From assembly GCA_945860895.1 (NCBI GenBank), contig CAMASK010000018.1, positions 1-44,428 of the forward strand: a stretch of DNA of 44,428 nt, written 5' to 3'. Of this stretch, positions 42,054-44,428 are shown piece after piece. Below the pieces are notes generated by a model. The model saw nothing but the letters and a program-made list of their open reading frames with translations, made no database searches and had not been told where the DNA came from. The translations under genes and the position numbers were made by a program. The DNA comes from Bacteriovorax stolpii. Its GTDB lineage: Bacteria > Bdellovibrionota > Bacteriovoracia > Bacteriovoracales > Bacteriovoracaceae. The number at the start of each line of letters is the position of its first letter. The first letter of the stretch is position 1.

Positions 42054-43433
42054 ATGAGAAAAATACTTATCGCAGGCGCCAGTGGTTTTATTGGGCATGC
42101 GTTAATTGAAAAATTACTGGAAGATGAGTCCCTTGAAATCGTGGGTCTGTCTCGTCGTGAGCGTAAATCCCATCATCCTCGGATAACATGGAAGAAATGT
42201 GATCTATTTTCATTAAAAGATATTAACGAGGCGATGATTGGTTGTGAAAGCGCTTATTACTTGGTTCATTCCATGTTGCCTTCTGCTTCGTTGTCGCAAG
42301 GTACATTTTACGATTTTGATTTAATCATGGCCGATAATTTCTTACGCGCTTCGATTAACCATAAGCTCGGTCATATTATTTATCTGGGTGGAATGATTCC
42401 TAATGGTGAGGATTTATCATGGCATTTAAGAAGTCGTCTGGAAGTTGAGGAAACATTTAGAAATTCATCGATTAAGACCAGTGTACTGCGAGCTGGACTT
42501 ATTATCGGGCCACATGGATCTTCTTTTACTATTCTTGAGCGCTTAATAAAAAGATTACCAATAATGATTTGCCCGGCATGGACAAAAACATTATCTCAGC
42601 CTGTGGCCTTAAAGGATGTGATTAAAGTCTTATCTCGTATTTTGAGTGAAGAAAAAATTCAAGGTGCAATCTATGATATTGGTGGTCCGGAAATCGTGAC
42701 TTATCAAGGCTTGATTCAAAAAGCTTCCGGTAAGATAAAAAAAACTCGTACACTAATAACTTTAAACATTATTCCTTTGTCCCTCTCTCGATTTTGGGTC
42801 TCACTGGTAACCGGTGTTCCTAAAGATTTAGTATACCCACTTATTTTAAGTTTACGTCATCAAATGCTGGCAGGGGCTGAGCATCGCTGGCCACATCCCG
42901 AAGATTTGACCACCTCTCTGGACGAGGCACTGAGTCTTTCATTAATAGATGAAGTTGAGCAAGTTTTTAGAGGGCATGTGCAGCCTGAAAAAGATGTGCG
43001 CTCAATTCAGCGATTGGTACTGCCAACTGGAAAAAATGCGGAATGGGTTGCTATGGAGTACTTTAACTGGCTTCCAACTTTCTTTTCAACTCTAGTAAAA
43101 GTTCAATTAGAAGGGGATCGTTGTACTTTTTATTTATTCAGTCCGAATTTAAAATTACTTATCTTAGAAAGAAGTCGTGAGAGAAGCTCCAGTGATAGAC
43201 AGTTACTTTATATTATAGGTGGTCTGCTTTCTGCTAAACAGGAAAGGGGAAGACTTGAATTCAGAGAGGTTCTGGATCACAAATACGTAATGGCGGCCAT
43301 TCATAATTTCAGACCATCGCTTCCGTGGTTCATTTACCGATGGACCCAGGCAATTATGCATTTAATTGTCATGAGAGCTTTCGGGGAGCATCTCAAGTGG
43401 CACATTATTTCAGAAAAAAGGATTCAAGCATGA
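42054..43433 (+). CDS. NAD(P)-binding SDR-type protein with DUF2867-like C-terminus
   Basis: The N-terminal domain (about 1-240) has the SDR loop IAGASGFIG (Gly8, Gly11, Gly14), YLVHSM and IIYLGGMIP, and AGLIIGPHGSSF, in the atypical COG0702 style. The C-terminal part (about 290-459) has the DUF2867 pattern RLEFREVL, followed by NFRPSLPWFIYRWTQAIMH. The reaction and substrate are unknown; such proteins may reduce or isomerise hydrophobic compounds. Its stop overlaps the next gene by 4 bases (ATGA), so the two are co-translated. AGGG precedes the ATG weakly. Confidence 0.85.
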   Translation: MRKILIAGASGFIGHALIEKLLEDESLEIVGLSRRERKSHHPRITWKKCDLFSLKDINEAMIGCESAYYLVHSMLPSASLSQGTFYDFDLIMADNFLRASINHKLGHIIYLGGMIPNGEDLSWHLRSRLEVEETFRNSSIKTSVLRAGLIIGPHGSSFTILERLIKRLPIMICPAWTKTLSQPVALKDVIKVLSRILSEEKIQGAIYDIGGPEIVTYQGLIQKASGKIKKTRTLITLNIIPLSLSRFWVSLVTGVPKDLVYPLILSLRHQMLAGAEHRWPHPEDLTTSLDEALSLSLIDEVEQVFRGHVQPEKDVRSIQRLVLPTGKNAEWVAMEYFNWLPTFFSTLVKVQLEGDRCTFYLFSPNLKLLILERSRERSSSDRQLLYIIGGLLSAKQERGRLEFREVLDHKYVMAAIHNFRPSLPWFIYRWTQAIMHLIVMRAFGEHLKWHIISEKRIQA

Positions 43434-44428
43434 AAATATTAATTACTGGTGCAAACGGTTTTGTTGGAAATGCTCTGATTCAGCACTTATCCACCAATGG
43501 TCACGACATAACTGCCCTCGTACGGTCCTTGAATAATAAAAAATTAATTCAGCATAAGAACGTAAATTATATTGAAGGAGATTTATTAAATTCAGCTAGC
43601 CTTTTGAAGTTGAATAAAGTCGATAAGGCATTTTTTCTGGTACATGGTCTTAAGGAAATGAATGATAAATTTGAGTATCAGGAATCTCTAGCGGCTGTTA
43701 ATTTTCTTAACTGGATCAGACCCACTGGAGCTTCGATTGTTTATTTGGGTGGATTGTCACCAAAGGATGTGGAGTTATCTCCTCACTTAAGAAGTCGTCA
43801 GCTTACTGGAGCTATTCTGGGTGCCAGTGGAATTCCTACAACAGAATTCAGAGCGAGCATTGTTTTGGGTGAAGGATCCCTCTCATTTGAAATGATTAAG
43901 GCCCTCGGTGAAAGACTTCCATTCAGGCCACAATTTTCTTTGCTTAATCAACCCTGTCAGCCTTTGGGGTTAAATGATTTGCTTAAATATTTAGAAGCTT
44001 CCCTTACAAGAGAAGCCCACGGGCATGAAATTTTTGAAGTAGGGGGCCCTGAAGTTGCGACTTATGGAGAGCTCTTGGATTTGTATTCGGAACTTTCAGG
44101 TCTCAAACGCAAAAAAATTAAAATTCCTGAAGTTGAAATAAAAGTTCTACTTAAAGCACTCGATTATTCTATTCCAGAGCATGCCAGTGCAGGCAAAAAA
44201 CTAGCTGAAAGTCTTGAGTTCCCAACTATCGTTTCTAATGATGATGCCCGCAAAGCTTTTCCTGACATTTCTGCGCAGCCCCTTAGAGTTGCTATGGATG
44301 TAGCGCGCTTGAGTTCTAAAACTCACTATGCACCACTTTGGGAAAAGGATTTCTTAAAAGTTCTTCTTTCAGATAAGCTCTTAACTCAGTCAGGGCTTTT
44401 ATCTCCCGAGTTATTAAAAAATCTTGAG
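43430..44428 (+). CDS. NAD(P)-binding SDR-type protein, paralogue of preceding gene, cut by window edge
   Basis: The frame is open for 333 codons to the window end without a stop, so the 3' end is missing. It starts MKILITGANGFVGNALIQHL (Gly7, Gly10, Gly13) and shares blocks with the preceding gene: KAFFLVHGL, IVYLGGLSPKD, HLRSRQLTGAIL, GGPEVATYGELL. Tandem arrangement and ATGA overlap suggest duplication and joint function. Substrate unknown. The shared blocks are seen directly; homology between the two is a clear inference. Confidence 0.85.
   Translation, partial: MKILITGANGFVGNALIQHLSTNGHDITALVRSLNNKKLIQHKNVNYIEGDLLNSASLLKLNKVDKAFFLVHGLKEMNDKFEYQESLAAVNFLNWIRPTGASIVYLGGLSPKDVELSPHLRSRQLTGAILGASGIPTTEFRASIVLGEGSLSFEMIKALGERLPFRPQFSLLNQPCQPLGLNDLLKYLEASLTREAHGHEIFEVGGPEVATYGELLDLYSELSGLKRKKIKIPEVEIKVLLKALDYSIPEHASAGKKLAESLEFPTIVSNDDARKAFPDISAQPLRVAMDVARLSSKTHYAPLWEKDFLKVLLSDKLLTQSGLLSPELLKNLE

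Noticed and set aside
42330-42337. GCCGATAA octamer in the SDR gene
   Set aside because: Coding sequence; no -35 match.
1-44428. Search for CRISPR arrays, insertion sequences, prophage and riboswitches
   Set aside because: No spaced direct repeats, transposase, integrase or phage structural genes, and no recognisable riboswitch core were seen by eye.

Overview
The window is AT-rich, densely packed bacterial chromosome. It is full of short signal-peptide and lipoprotein genes of no clear family, mixed with conserved housekeeping genes. The gene mix includes long-form tryptophan dioxygenase, a secreted transglutaminase-elicitor-like protein, a protein-glutaminase-like enzyme, several exported metalloproteases and FliA-type promoters in front of small envelope genes. 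This suggests a Gram-negative member of the Bdellovibrionota (Bacteriovorax/Peredibacter-like). That placement is inferred from gene content; no rRNA is present to confirm it. I see no prophage, insertion sequence, CRISPR array or conjugative module, so this reads as core chromosome with lineage-specific envelope genes.

Layout. 1-5 kb: the end of murD, a 54-codon exported protein behind a near-perfect sigma-28 promoter, the tryptophan-to-kynurenine pair kynA/kynU, and an aminopeptidase P. 5-13.5 kb: an exported metalloprotease with a C-terminal anchor and a barrel-like partner, serC, a two-lipoprotein operon that includes a large HExxH lipoprotein, a queuosine Tgt that lacks its usual zinc cysteines, and an exported SNase-like nuclease. 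13.6-18.2 kb: DEAD-box helicase, patatin, FAD oxidoreductase, SDR39U1-type epimerase. 18.3-24.8 kb: two secreted enzymes with Cys-His-Asp type active sites, an EF-hand lipoprotein, a group III truncated globin and several unknowns. 24.9-31.4 kb: queE, lipoproteins, DUF423, SprT-like/DUF2786 and a 711-residue exported helical protein. 31.5-37 kb: RhtA-like exporter, ScsB/DsbD-type disulfide reductase carrying a 23-bp perfect inverted repeat inside its coding sequence, a BtuF-like binding protein without signal peptide, an exported Hsp20-like protein and a 47-codon lipoprotein. 37-44.4 kb: rsgA, tRNA-Arg(UCU), a YehS-family protein, GNAT, HAD phosphatase, and two tandem SDR proteins, the second cut by the window edge.

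How the genes fit together. tgt and queE belong to queuosine synthesis but are about 13 kb apart. kynA and kynU form a translationally coupled pair, with no formamidase in view. ScsB/DsbD would supply reducing power to the many cysteine-containing exported proteins. Three promoters with sigma-28 geometry precede envelope genes (a 54-aa exported protein, a two-lipoprotein operon and a 380-aa lipoprotein), which suggests they are co-expressed with motility. Convergent neighbours repeatedly overlap at their 3' ends by 4 to 36 bp, so much of the region has no room for conventional terminators. No stretch longer than 300 bases lacks a gene.
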